This document shows positions 31,034-39,805 of a stretch of 41,167 nucleotides of DNA, in pieces. Below the pieces are notes generated by a model. It saw nothing but the letters and a program-made list of their open reading frames with translations. It ran no database searches and was not told where the DNA came from. Origin of the DNA: Ophiothrix spiculata (Eukaryota; Echinodermata; Ophiuroidea; Amphilepidida; Ophiotrichidae); assembly GCA_000969725.1 (NCBI GenBank), contig JXSR01S002648.1. One strand, given 5' to 3'. Numbering within the stretch: the stretch's first letter is position 1; the number at the start of each line of letters is the position of its first letter. The translations under genes and the position numbers were made by a program.

Positions 31034-32563
31034 ATTTTCGAGGCGACCTAGCAAAAAATTATCAAGGTTACCCTATATATTTTTTCACTTTGTGGGCTCG
31101 AATCCAAGAATTGAAGTAACCAGTCGCTTTATAGCCAAGATATCCGCCATAATCTGGAGGCTGTTTTGCATAGGAATGAATAGGAGATTAATTGGTGGTG
31201 TGTGCTCATAAACAGATGATACCCAGGAATACGTTTTAGGAGTTGAACAAAACTAACGTTGTCCAAACATGATTTTTACTTTCCCATGCTCATAACAGCT
31301 TTCAATCACATTTGTGAACATAAAGCCAGAAGCAGACAGACCAGCGAATGTTATGTGCAACACAATGATCTAAAAGTAACTCAGGTTGTCTTCTTCCACA
31401 ATGAAAACAATCTAGTTTAACCAGGCATCTCTGCACTTTACTTCTTTTGGCATCGTAATATATATTTTGAAATTTTGCAAAAATGAATGACAATTAGCCA
31501 AAGCCTGTATCATACCTGCCAACATTTTCACATTCTGATGTGGGAGACTTTTGTATCACTTAAATCTACGATTAACATTTACGGACAACTGACATATGAT
31601 GCCCAAAAGGTACACCCAAAAATTGTCTTCAAATTTTGAACAAGCAAAAAAAAAAGGTCTCACAAGAGCACAGACAATCTCATATTCAATGAACAAAATT
31701 GTGATACAAATTCAAATTATAATTTTTAAATCAATTCTGCCAATAGGGAATTTTCACGCTAGCAGGACAAGCAGTAGATTTTCTCCAAGGCACAGACTCA
31801 CCATTTTTTTCTAAAGTCAACTTAACCAATGTTAGATGATAATGAAGTCATCAATATTTTGATGTTAAAGAATTAATAAATGAGTGATATAAAACAAATA
31901 TTAACTGCCTCATGTGATAGAAGAAATATCATCACTCAGCGGAAGAAGAATGGTTCAATTCACTTGCTGTACCAGCTTGTGATATGGACATCTTTCGCTT
32001 TGTGATGATATTTCTACCATCCATAGATTCTAGTCATTTGATTGGTAAGATTGTAACACGTGACCATTTGTCATTTTTACTATCACTATCATCCATTTTA
32101 TAGTCTTTACTATCACTTTCATCCATTTGATAGTATATCATCTCTTATCGTACACTGGATTGAAACTACAGTGTACAGTAGGAACCTGTTGTAATGGGTA
32201 AGTACAATAGTTTAAATGTGTTATACAAATGACTAGAATCTATAGATGAGTTATATAAAACAAATATTAACTGCTTATATTCGTGTGATGGTAAAAAATA
32301 TAGCATCCCTCAATGAAAGATTGATTGTCCATTTCACAAGCCGATAGGCGAGTGAAATGGACAATCAATCTTTCAATTCGGGATGGTATAATTTTACCAT
32401 AGCACTCATAAGCAGTTAGTATTTGTGTACCAGCTTACCTGGGATAAAAAGGTCCGCATAGAACTGCACAGCAGTTACTAACAATGGAACCAAAACTATA
32501 TGGATTAAAATTATCTTGTGACCTCTTGGATGACCAAGTTCCTTTTATCTGTAACAAAACAAG
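31034..32563. repeat. 1.53-kb direct repeat, copy B (right of gap)
   Basis: Partner of 28889-30418, beginning immediately after the gap. Confidence 0.95.
32439..32548 (-). CDS. ZDHHC14: ZDHHC14-like, exon with PaCCT motif
   Basis: The exon is 110 bp, with acceptor TTTGTTACAG (ending at 32549) and donor CCCAG/GTAAGC. It begins in phase 0 with IKGTWSSKR, directly continuing TTNED of the upstream exon, and ends with two bases (AG) of a Ser codon completed by exon 28408-28567. It encodes [19 protein letters not shown]. The N-P-Y and CCxxLCGP positions form the family's conserved C-terminal PaCCT region, which packs against the catalytic domain and supports enzyme folding. Vertebrate ZDHHC9/14/18 have near-identical IKGSW...NPYS...NCC..LCGP sequence, so assignment to this clade is strong. 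Confidence 0.92.
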
Positions 32564-32928
32564 TACAACATGTGTTATGGAAAATGTAAATCGCTAATAT
32601 TGCACAGATCAGAGAGGTTTCCCAGTGTTTAGTTGTATGTGCAAGGTTTATATCAAAACAGATTGCAAGGTTTGAACTTTTGATCTGACAGGCCAAAATA
32701 TTTATTGTTGTGTTGCCTTTGTGGGGATATAATTGTAAAGTCAGCTTTTTCTTTAACTTTTCAGGAAGGAGATTTTGACCTTTAAAATACCAGATTAGAG
32801 GCATACAACGAAATAACTAAGAAATATAAGGTAAAGGAATGGAGAAATACGCATCGTACACTAGAACATTATTAACAATCAGACAAATCACAAACAGGCC
32901 AGGATTTCATTTTATTTGAAAAATATCC
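32564..32928. other. Intronic, nothing recognised
   Basis: Contains only the shadow ORF 32511-32804 (-), which reads through the acceptor in a different frame from the exon. Confidence 0.4.
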
Positions 32929-33001
32929 TGGCCGAACAAGGACTCGAACCCCAGAACTCTCGCTTGCATTGCGAGCGCTCTAACCACTCAGCTACTCGGC
33001 C
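32929..33001 (-). tRNA. tRNA-like gene, apparent anticodon TGC (Ala), anomalous base 33
   Basis: The minus strand folds as a cloverleaf of 73 nt. The acceptor stem is GGCCGAG/TTCGGCC with discriminator A. The D arm is GCTGAGTGGTTAGAGC with a 3-bp stem. The anticodon stem is a perfect CTCGC/GCGAG with loop AATGCAA, and the T arm is TGGGG-TTCGAGT-CCTTG with wobble pairs. The A and B boxes are good, and a T5 run follows 6-7 nt after the 3' end (pol III terminator). The loop has A instead of the universal U at position 33, and the T stem is weak. It may therefore be a pseudogene or a SINE progenitor rather than a working tRNA-Ala. A 10-bp hairpin (CAGATAAACT/AGTTTATCTG) lies directly upstream. 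Confidence 0.6.
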
Positions 33002-33407
33002 TCTCAGATAAACTGAGAGTTTATCTGATTATATATTAGAAATACGGTAGCATCAGTTCTGATCTCGTATGCTAGTGTGTAGCCTTATAGCTTTATATCC
33101 TTGTACCATGTTCAGTTTGTATATCTCCCAACTTTAGATATAAGAAATATAAGATAATTTTTCAATTATTTCTAATATGACACCAAAGATTTGTTAATAT
33201 AACACATTAATTGTGCGTTTCGGCGCTAGAAACAGCGAGTTTAGTAGAAAACAATTGTAAAAAAAAGTTGAACAGATTTTTGCAGGATTTACAATCGCAA
33301 AAGGGTAATACAACAATTTTTTTTTGCCTTATCATGCTTTGCAATACCTGAAAATATACAGTCCCAAACATAATGATAAAAAATTGGGTGGTTTACATCC
33401 AATATTC
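33002..33407. other. Intronic, nothing recognised
   Basis: Hairpin at 33005-33030 upstream of the tRNA-like gene. Otherwise unremarkable AT-rich DNA. Confidence 0.4.
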
Positions 33408-33480
33408 TTGGTTGAGCAGTTACAGAACTAGTACAGGTCTCGTAATACAGAGGTTCTGGGTTCGAGCTCCATTCGCGGCA
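33408..33480 (+). repeat. tRNA-derived relic
   Basis: TTGGTTGAGCAGTTACAGAA ... GTCTCGTAATACAGAGG followed by a good B box, GTTCTGGGTTCGAGCTCC. The D and anticodon arms do not pair properly and the 3' acceptor half is missing, so this is a degraded tRNA or SINE head. Confidence 0.5.
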
Positions 33481-34203
33481 GTTCACATTTCTTTGTTTAA
33501 TTGGGCTAGAAACTTTGCTCTAATTGGTCCGTTCAGAAGGCTTGTTAAGGTGCCACCTGTGCACAGCTATTATTGTACAGACGATTTCAATCTGTTTCAT
33601 TGATCCGATTAGCAAGCAGAGTCCTAATTAGATGACGTCAAGCAGTACACGTAATACGGTTTACTATTGTAAATATTACAAACATTTCTCACTCTTTGAT
33701 CTTTATCGTCCATTATTTATTTTTTATATAACACGGAACGAAATTTGAGTAGTGCAATGTGATTGTTGAAATATCAAGCTTTAATAGGGTATACATTTCA
33801 TTGTTTTTCGCTTCCTATTACGTTTTTTCGCTCGTAATATTCATAAAAATTTTCAGAAAATAAAAGCTCAAATCAGCCAGACACTTGCTTGTAAACCCAA
33901 TTAAAACATCTATGACGTAGGACAAGACATGCGCACCTTTATAAAAAATGCTAATTCGCCGATTAACTAACGCTGCTTGACTTGTATTATTGAATATCAA
34001 TGTATAATATTTGACTCACATTCAAAAGGTCAAATCGGTGATTTGCTGAAGATTAAATGCGCAGAATCAGTTCAATTAGCCATCAGAACCCCTGCTGAGT
34101 TGAAATTGCACAGGGTTTGAGTTAGGCGATAATACCTGTGCTGTGCAAATGCCCCACAAGGGACGCTGCATACAGATTATGCCTAGTGAGTTATGAGTCT
34201 TAA
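33481..34203. other. Intronic, nothing recognised
   Basis: No gene or repeat seen. Confidence 0.4.
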
Positions 34204-34210
34204 CATATAG

Positions 34211-34353
34211 CAGGGATGTAAGTTGGTGAGTGTAAAAATTGCAGAAAATGTACAAAATTTACTTTTAATAGCATAAACAATGTACATTTCTTTTACAGAA
34301 AGTGAAAACAAAATTGCAGAATTCTGTAAAAATGCAGAAAATTTGCATCCCTG
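34211..34353. mobile_element. 143-bp element with 7-bp target-site duplication
   Basis: Starts CAGGGATGTAA and ends TTGCATCCCTG (inverted, one mismatch). It is flanked by exact CATATAG repeats at 34204-34210 and 34354-34360. The interior is AT-rich with repeated TGCAGAA/TGTACA words. The ends resemble the 9435-9597 element. Confidence 0.85.
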
Positions 34354-34412
34354 CATATAGGGCCAGACTAAATTTCACCTAATCTTTTTACAACTCATAG
34401 CTCAACCAATAA

Positions 34413-34556
34413 GGGGTCGCTTCAAAACTCAACCAGCAGTTGCCTGCTGGTTCTGGCCCCGGTTCGTGCTAGTTCAAGTGGAATAAACAATAGTCACCCG
34501 CATAAAAACCATTCAGAACCGACAGACAACCATCGGTTGAGTTTTGAAGCAGCCCC
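34413..34556. mobile_element. MITE with 22-bp inverted repeats, 144 bp
   Basis: GGGGTCGCTTCAAAACTCAA(CC) at 34413-34434 and GGTTGAGTTTTGAAGCAGCC(CC) at 34535-34556 pair with one mismatch. Confidence 0.85.
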
Positions 34557-34606
34557 TAATTTGGGTTCAATGTATCTGACCCCTAATATCAATATTGGGG
34601 TTGCAG

Positions 34607-34621
34607 CCCCCCCCCCCCCCC
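34607..34621. repeat. Poly(C) tract, 15 bp
   Basis: Homopolymer C run about 50 bp beyond the donor of exon 34670-34772 (a G run in the transcript). The length is likely to be polymorphic. Confidence 0.9.
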
Positions 34622-34669
34622 TCCCCTTTGGCCATGCCACTGCTTCCCTATTTACAACAAAGTACTTAC

Positions 34670-34772
34670 ATCTTCATTTGTTGTTTGACTTGATGCTACT
34701 AAATATGTATGAAAACCAGCTAAACCCAGCACAGACCATATAGATACAAAACATATCAATGCTTCTATTATA
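34670..34772 (-). CDS. ZDHHC14: ZDHHC14-like, TM4 and TTxE exon (preceded by an AT-AC intron)
   Basis: This 103-bp exon follows an AC acceptor (34773-34774). Its first base T completes the Ser codon begun by AG in exon 39306-39357. It reads (S)[20 protein letters not shown], then [14 protein letters not shown], and ends in phase 0 at donor GAT/GTAAGTAC. The hydrophobic part is the fourth transmembrane helix. QTTNE is the TTxE motif that DHHC enzymes carry just after TM4. Vertebrate ZDHHC14 has SVLEAVVCFF...GFHTYL...TTNED at this place. If the exon instead began at the nearby AG (34779-34778), the frame with the upstream exon would be lost. The AC boundary is therefore required by the protein. 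Confidence 0.93.
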
Positions 34773-34791
34773 GTGCACTGAAGTCAAGGAA
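34773..34791 (-). promoter_or_regulatory. U12-type branch point and AC 3' splice site
   Basis: On the minus strand TTCCTTGAC is followed by TTCAGTGCAC and then the exon. TTCCTTGAC matches the minor-spliceosome branch-point consensus (TTCCTTRAC). The branch A at 34784 is 11 nt from the last intron base, within the short window typical of U12 introns. Confidence 0.85.
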
Positions 34792-34977
34792 AAATGTGTA
34801 TTGCAATTGAAAGCAAATGACATTAAAATTAATACTGATATCATTGATTTTCAATTTAAAGCTTTATGCTGATAGCTATATTAGGCAAAATTGGTAAAAT
34901 TTGAAGTTTACAATAAGTATTTTGACAGAGAAAACATGCAATAGAACTAAAAAGCTTTGACAGAGCAGATGACATCA

Positions 34978-36014
34978 GGCTGCGATCACATAGAAGTAAA
35001 CGGTATACGGTATTGCAATACGCTATTTGATGGCTATATCTAGGCCTGCAGATTTCGGGTTTTTTCACTCCTGGGACTCGTATTTTATTTTCGAAAGGGT
35101 ACCCGGGACTCGAATCGTTTTTTACGAATCAAAATGTAAGTTGAAAAGGCACCAGTCGGAAACACGGGAGTAGTGCACAAGTACCAAAAGTTACACTCGA
35201 GTCTTTGCACTATACTGTAGGGCACATTTCAGGCTTAAAAATGGCTGATTTAATACCGTATTGACGCTTGTATAGTCCCACCATTTTGTTACCTCAGATT
35301 TTATTCAAATAACGGGTGGGACTTAAATCGGGGAACTTACATATAAATTGACGTTTAATGTGGTAATATTATTGTTGCTGCTTCGTGGAGTTGCCATTTT
35401 GACGAAATGACAGCACCGTTATATAACTGCAACATCGCCATCTGTTGACGAACATTACGATTGCGCATGTCTGACAAGTATGACAGCACCGTTATATAAC
35501 TGCAACATCGCCATCTTTTGAACACAGATTGCGATGTTTGTAACGAAACATGGTAAAAATAGGGCCTAGAGAAATCGGGATCTTCCTGCAAGAGACATCG
35601 CATGTTTGATAAAGTTTGCGACTATTTTTGGAAGTAGATTTTGATAATTGATAATTTTTAAGGTCATTTAGCAACTTATGGCCGCTAGTGATATGATTAT
35701 TGAAATATTTTGGTAATGATAATTTGGCGACTCCTCTAAAAAATACCAATAGGTCAAATCACTGTTTTTCGGGTTTCGAGTAGGCAAATTTGGGACCCGG
35801 GACTCGAAACAAAAACGGGACTCGAAAAAACCGGGACTCACTTGCAGGCTTAGCTATATCTTATAAAGGCATGGCAAGCTATACTTTTTTCGAATAGTGC
35901 CCTCTTATGTGACCCGGTAGCATCAAATTTATGTGTTCGATTAAATCTATACGCGTTCCCAAGTGAAATCGTGCACCGTATACCTGAATAGTATAGTTCT
36001 ATGTGATCGCAGCC
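34978..36014. mobile_element. TIR element, 1.04 kb, hosting a second element
   Basis: The ends GGCTGCGATCACATAGAA and TTCTATGTGATCGCAGCC are a perfect 18-bp inverted repeat, followed inward by ACGGTATACGGT / ACCGTATACC. TCA abuts both ends. The outer flanks share CTTTGACAGAGCAGA. No transposase found. Confidence 0.85.
35044..35849. mobile_element. Nested element with GGGACTCG-rich ends
   Basis: GCCTGCAGATTTCGGG at the left and CCGGGACTCACTTGCAGGC at the right are imperfect inverted repeats. Several copies of (C)GGGACTCG(A) cluster at both ends. It contains a 73-bp direct repeat (ATGACAGCACCGTTATATAA at 35407 and 35480). Confidence 0.6.
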
Positions 36015-36900
36015 TCAGAGAACAAAAAAGCACTTTGACAGAGCAGAAGATGCAAAAGAGGGTAGAGCCAATATATTGATTAACTTGTCATGTTGGTGGC
36101 AACAATAGGTCATTTTCAGCTGTAGAAAACTCAACTTTTCTTGCGATGAACCATGGTTGCAAGATGCAAATGTGTGTTGTACTAGATCACGACAACTCAA
36201 AATTTCAAATACTACCATGTACATATATTTGAAATTTTGAGTTTGAAAATTGTCGTTTTGCAGCATCTACAATCTACAACCATTACAAACTACTATGAAA
36301 TGACCTTAACATTGATAACATTTAGCCTATATTAGTTGTAGAGCATTGACATTAGAAATGCACTGTCAGAATTCAACAAAGCATTTCAATAATGCAAATC
36401 AGCAGGATTTCCTTAATAAGGTGAAGTCAAACATTTTTAGCACAATTTTTTTCAATGGTAAATGTGTAGTCATATGAAAATATGCAAGGTTCAATGGAAT
36501 TTACATGTGCCCTGTGATGTGATAATTTAATGTGCGAATTGCAGCTGAAATATAAAAAGAAACTTAATCCCCAACTAGTGAGGCTCCCTGTGCCAAGGTC
36601 GCATTATAAACAAGGTTAAATCAACTGTGAAAACTGATGTTTACGAATTATGTAGGGGGGAAAAAAGCCAATCATTTTCCAGTGGTCACTGCATACCACA
36701 CTCCACTGAGCAAGTGAGCTGCACAGTTTGACATAAATGCTTCGATTATGCATGCTTGATCAGTTCGAATTAAACAGGCGTTCAATGACAATATTCTAGC
36801 CGTGCAATGCAAATTGTCCTGACAGGTGGTCTTCAAGCTTTCAAGCTTAAAACAGATGAGAGGTTTCATGCAAACAAGACTTTTTGTTACAACCCTCTAA
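36015..36900. other. Intronic, with a MITE family B relative at 36061-36260
   Basis: ATATTGATTAACTTGTCATG, CTCAACTTTTCTTGCGATG and GCAAGATGCAAATGTGTG track 21855-21990 in order. The rest has no recognisable feature. Confidence 0.5.
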
Positions 36901-37112
36901 TCAGGGTAAATTTTAAGGTAGTTGAGGGGCAAGGCAATTTTCAAAGGGCAAATGAAAAATGCCTTCTATTTTAAGCATTTTGCAAGGGCATCTCGGGAAA
37001 TTCAGCTAATCAGAAAGGGCATCAAGGCACCTTGTCATTGTAAAAGGGCATCAAGGCAAGTACTAGTAAAATTTGACCCAAAGGGAAAGGTTGTACAATG
37101 GGGTCATCACTG
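36901..37112. repeat. Irregular AGGGCATCAAGGCA repeat tract
   Basis: AAGGGCATCAAGGCA occurs twice (about 37015 and 37047), with partial versions (AAGGGCAAATG, AAGGGCATCTCGG, GGGCAAGGCAATTTT) around them. The plus ORF 36922-37113 is the translation of this tract, not a gene. Confidence 0.55.
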
Positions 37113-37458
37113 ACAATTTTGATCACTGGTCCAAGAAGAACTATTTGACTCTTTAAAATCGGACAAAGTTGATAATTTGACCTGTCTTTTGACCCATGCG
37201 CTCAAGGGAAAAGATCAGACAAAGTGTTCGCCACTGATACTTTCATTGCTGGTTAAAGACAAACAATTTGACATCTTAACCTTTGAAATTAGACAAATGG
37301 TTCTGGAGATATCCATCTTTTTTTTTTTTTTTGGTACTTTTGTGTTTTTCTGGGCATCGCGGCAACAGCGTGGGGCACCGACGGCATTTGCCGTCAGTGC
37401 CGTTGGTTAAAATTTACCTTGCCTCTAATGTACAGTATGATGTAAATACAATGTGCTT
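37113..37458. other. Intronic, with T-rich and GACGGCATTTGCCGTC palindrome
   Basis: T run at 37317-37332. A 16-bp palindrome (GACGGCATTTGCCGTC with central TT) near 37380. No gene. Confidence 0.45.
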
Positions 37459-37824
37459 AGGCTAATGAAACTTGATTCCCGGTTTCCCGTAACAATTTTT
37501 TCTGATCATAATGAGGTAACATTTTCATTATTCATTATTTCCCATTTTCCATTTCAACCCATTGTTTTCTTGTGGTCATTTCAGAATAAAAACTGCTTGG
37601 TTGATACTGGACATTGATTTTAAGTTTTCCCCATGAAAATTGCTATCTAACGAAGAATAATGATTTTTATGCACCTTAAACAATGTATTCATTGAACCAA
37701 ATATAAGAAAAAGACAATTTTTAGCAAATAATGAATTTTTTCTTGAATCTGGTTCACAAAACGAGGGGGTAATTTCATAATGCGGGCGGATGACGGGAAA
37801 CCGGTAATTGAGTTTCACTAGCCT
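37459..37824. mobile_element. MITE, 366 bp
   Basis: AGGCTAATGAAACTTGATTC, continuing CCGGTTTCCCGT, pairs with ACGGGAAACCGG then TAATTGAGTTTCACTAGCCT (32-bp arms, few mismatches). Confidence 0.85.
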
Positions 37825-38470
37825 TATAACTAAAGAATTACGAATGATCACCATGAAACAAGCAACTACGTTGAACTAGTGTTGAATATATGAATGCATG
37901 CAGATCTGAAATGATCACCATGATGAAACAAGCAAATATGACAAGTTAATCCTTGGTAATTGATGATGATTGATGGATAACAATGCAATAGTTGCATTCA
38001 TGTATTCCTTACAGAACCGTGCAAATTGACCAGGTCAACTGCCTGGCAAAGCTTCAACATATGGAAACTTAATAAGTACCGTATGTGTAAACTTACAAAG
38101 TCAAAGTGTCCATAAAAATTTCACCTTGTCACCTTTATTCTCTATGTTTGTAAAAGGTGAAATGAGTTTAGGGAAACTCTTGATGTTTGCTTCTTCATAT
38201 ATATCCTTGGAGTCTATGGCCAACTCCAATCTTTAAAACATAATTAGTATCGAAAATTCAAAGCTGAAGATGAATTACGTGCATCATTTTTGTCTTCTTT
38301 AAAGCAAAATACATCGTTCCTGTGAAATTTAACCACAAATAACTCAAATTTTTGGGAACATTGCTGGGTTGTTTGTTATTTGCTGGTTTATATATTTGTT
38401 TTATATACTTACTGAATGGTAACTACCATAAACTTGGTGTACCGATTCTACTTACAGTCGCTGTCTTGGG
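37825..38470. other. Intronic, nothing recognised
   Basis: Short direct repeat ATGATCACCATGAAACAAGC near 37844 and 37910. No gene. Confidence 0.4.
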
Positions 38471-38652
38471 CAGGGTTTCACAACTGAAGGGCCACGCGCC
38501 ATTGCAGTGAACAATTATAGGTATTGGTGTTTTGATTCCCGAAAAACAGAAATGCATAAGAAATACTGGAGAGAAAAGTGTGCATTTTGTGCTACCATTC
38601 ATTTTTTTCATTCATGTGGTGCTTTTTATTAAGCAAAAGATGAGAACCACTG
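38471..38652. mobile_element. hAT-type MITE candidate, 182 bp
   Basis: The left end is CAGGGTTTCACAACTG. The right end read inverted is CAGTGGTTCTCATCTTTT, of the CAGnGGTTCTCA type common in hAT/Charlie elements. The adjoining 8-mers GTCTTGGG and ATCTAGGG match at 6 of 8 bases, consistent with an old 8-bp target duplication. Confidence 0.6.
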
Positions 38653-39260
38653 ATCTAGGGGCATACTTATGCCCAATGGACAAATATAACATTTTGAGTA
38701 ACCTACCGATGCTCATGTCAACAAAAGATTTGAATGTCTTACTTATCGGTTGCAGCTGGCTTCAAACTCAAAACAAAGGTTTTAATTTCAAAAAAATTCC
38801 TCTTTACTAGAATTTGTAATCTGCAAACAAAACCTTCAGCATATGATAATACAAGCATAGAATTTCAAAAGGAAAATCGGTACTCAGACTACGTTGTGCC
38901 TTGTTGTTGTGCATGGGGTGGAGTACTATACCTTTTTTTTGGGGGGGGGGGGAGGAGAGGAGAACAAGTAGCTGGTCAGAATGTGTAAAAAAAAATGTGT
39001 GCCTTTACTTCAAGTGCACAATGGTATTTATTGTGACTTGCGATTAGCTACTTCATAAATTTCTACTCAAAGAGTTCAAGTTGCAAAGTGACAGACAATC
39101 ACTTGAAAATGCTACAGGTACAATAATCTACCACCAATCAAATACCAAAGATGATGGCCATTTCAATAAGGTTAACAACGTTTTCAAAGAGTACAGATTT
39201 TCCTGTTAATATTCCATGATATACAAGGAAACTTGTCATATACACATGGTGAACATATGG
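38653..39260. other. Intronic, with T8-G12 homopolymers
   Basis: A T8 run then G12 at 38933-38952. No other feature. Confidence 0.45.
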
Positions 39261-39269
39261 AAAGGATAT
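39261..39269 (-). promoter_or_regulatory. Second U12-type 5' splice site (alternative)
   Basis: The minus strand reads GCCAG/ATATCCTTTCC here, a full match to the U12 AT-AC donor consensus. It lies exactly 36 nt downstream of the first donor, keeps the phase (AG/) and needs no stop: the added codons read RYPFPFNLTPLA. Confidence 0.6.
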
Positions 39270-39296
39270 CTGGCTAATGGAGTCAAATTAAATGGA

Positions 39297-39305
39297 AAAG
39301 GATAT
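39297..39305 (-). promoter_or_regulatory. U12-type 5' splice site
   Basis: The minus strand reads GCTAG/ATATCCTTTT immediately after the 52-bp exon. ATATCCTTT is the consensus donor of AT-AC minor-spliceosome introns. No GT donor is available at this exon end. Confidence 0.88.
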
Positions 39306-39357
39306 CTAGCTGGTGTCCTCTTGATGGCTTCAAGAAATCCACCCTGATCGTTGCTTA
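39306..39357 (-). CDS. ZDHHC14: ZDHHC14-like, 52-bp luminal-loop exon
   Basis: The acceptor is AATTTCAG (ending at 39358), and the exon then starts with TA, completing the Leu codon begun by T in the DHHC exon. It encodes SNDQGGFLEAIKRTPA plus two bases (AG) of Ser. It corresponds to the RSQQTGFLNALKDSPAS stretch of vertebrate ZDHHC14, the short luminal loop between TM3 and TM4. The 16 codons with 2-nt overhangs at both ends fit both neighbours exactly. It is too short for gene finders and its downstream donor is non-GT, so automatic annotation is likely to miss it or mis-splice it. Confidence 0.92.
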
Positions 39358-39426
39358 CTGAAATTAAACAAAACAAAACATAACAATTGTTAAATAAGTT
39401 CATATTTCGTAGGATTGTGAATAAAA

Positions 39427-39717
39427 AACAAGATTTTGAGTGACAAATCCAGAAAGTAAGTCACTTCTTTAGCTTTCGCAAAGCTATTCAAATCCGCAAG
39501 AAGGGGGCAAAAGTTATTAATCGTGATGAAGGATACACTCTAGATCACATGTATGATTCACTGCTCATTAACAAACATCAGAGACCTGTGGAAGAGACTA
39601 CCGTCAAGTTTCCCTGGAGATGCAGTGAACCAAGGCACTTGTGATCAAGCCATCAGCCAAGATGGCGAAAGCTAAAGAAGTGAGTAACTTTCTGGATTTG
39701 TCACTTAAAATCATGTT
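39427..39717. mobile_element. Inverted-repeat element, ~50-bp arms, with coding-like interior
   Basis: Left arm 39432-39478 (GATTTTGAGTGACAAATCC ... TTCTTTAGCTTTCG) and right arm 39666-39712 (CGAAAGCTAAAGAAG ... GGATTTGTCACTTAAAATC) pair over about 47 bp with three mismatches. Pairing extends loosely to 39427 and 39717. Confidence 0.85.
39480..39644 (+). pseudogene. Penelope-like/retroelement C-terminal fragment
   Basis: A 54-codon plus-strand reading, KAIQIRKKGAKVINRDEGYT then LDHMYDSLL ... and a TGA stop, lies between the two arms. An (E/K)AIxIRK....(I/M)NRDEGxxLxxxYDxLL pattern is familiar from the end of retroelement proteins with a GIY-YIG-type endonuclease in aquatic invertebrates. That family assignment is from memory and tentative. 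No upstream reverse transcriptase is present. Confidence 0.45.
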
Positions 39718-39756
39718 TATAACAATTATTACTCTTGACATACTTCCTGACATCGT

Positions 39757-39805
39757 CACTACGCATCTCTGCCAGTGACATCGTCACTGGCAGAGATGCA
39801 TAGTG
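39757..39805. repeat. Tight hairpin, 23-bp arms, 3-nt loop
   Basis: CACTACGCATCTCTGCCAGT(GAC) pairs with (GTC)ACTGGCAGAGATGCATAGTG with one mismatch. Confidence 0.9.

Noticed and set aside
30294..32548. Mutually exclusive exon pair
   Set aside because: The two copies encode identical residues and the repeat begins at an assembly gap, so alternative use would have no effect and an artefact is likelier.
34773..34783. Conventional AG acceptor (TTGACTTCAG) just upstream of exon 34670-34772
   Set aside because: It would add five bases, lose frame with the 52-bp exon and give CTI instead of the conserved SII/SVL. The AC boundary with the consensus U12 branch point fits the protein.
36922..37113. 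63-codon plus ORF rich in Lys/Arg
   Set aside because: It is the translation of the AGGGCATCAAGGCA repeat tract.
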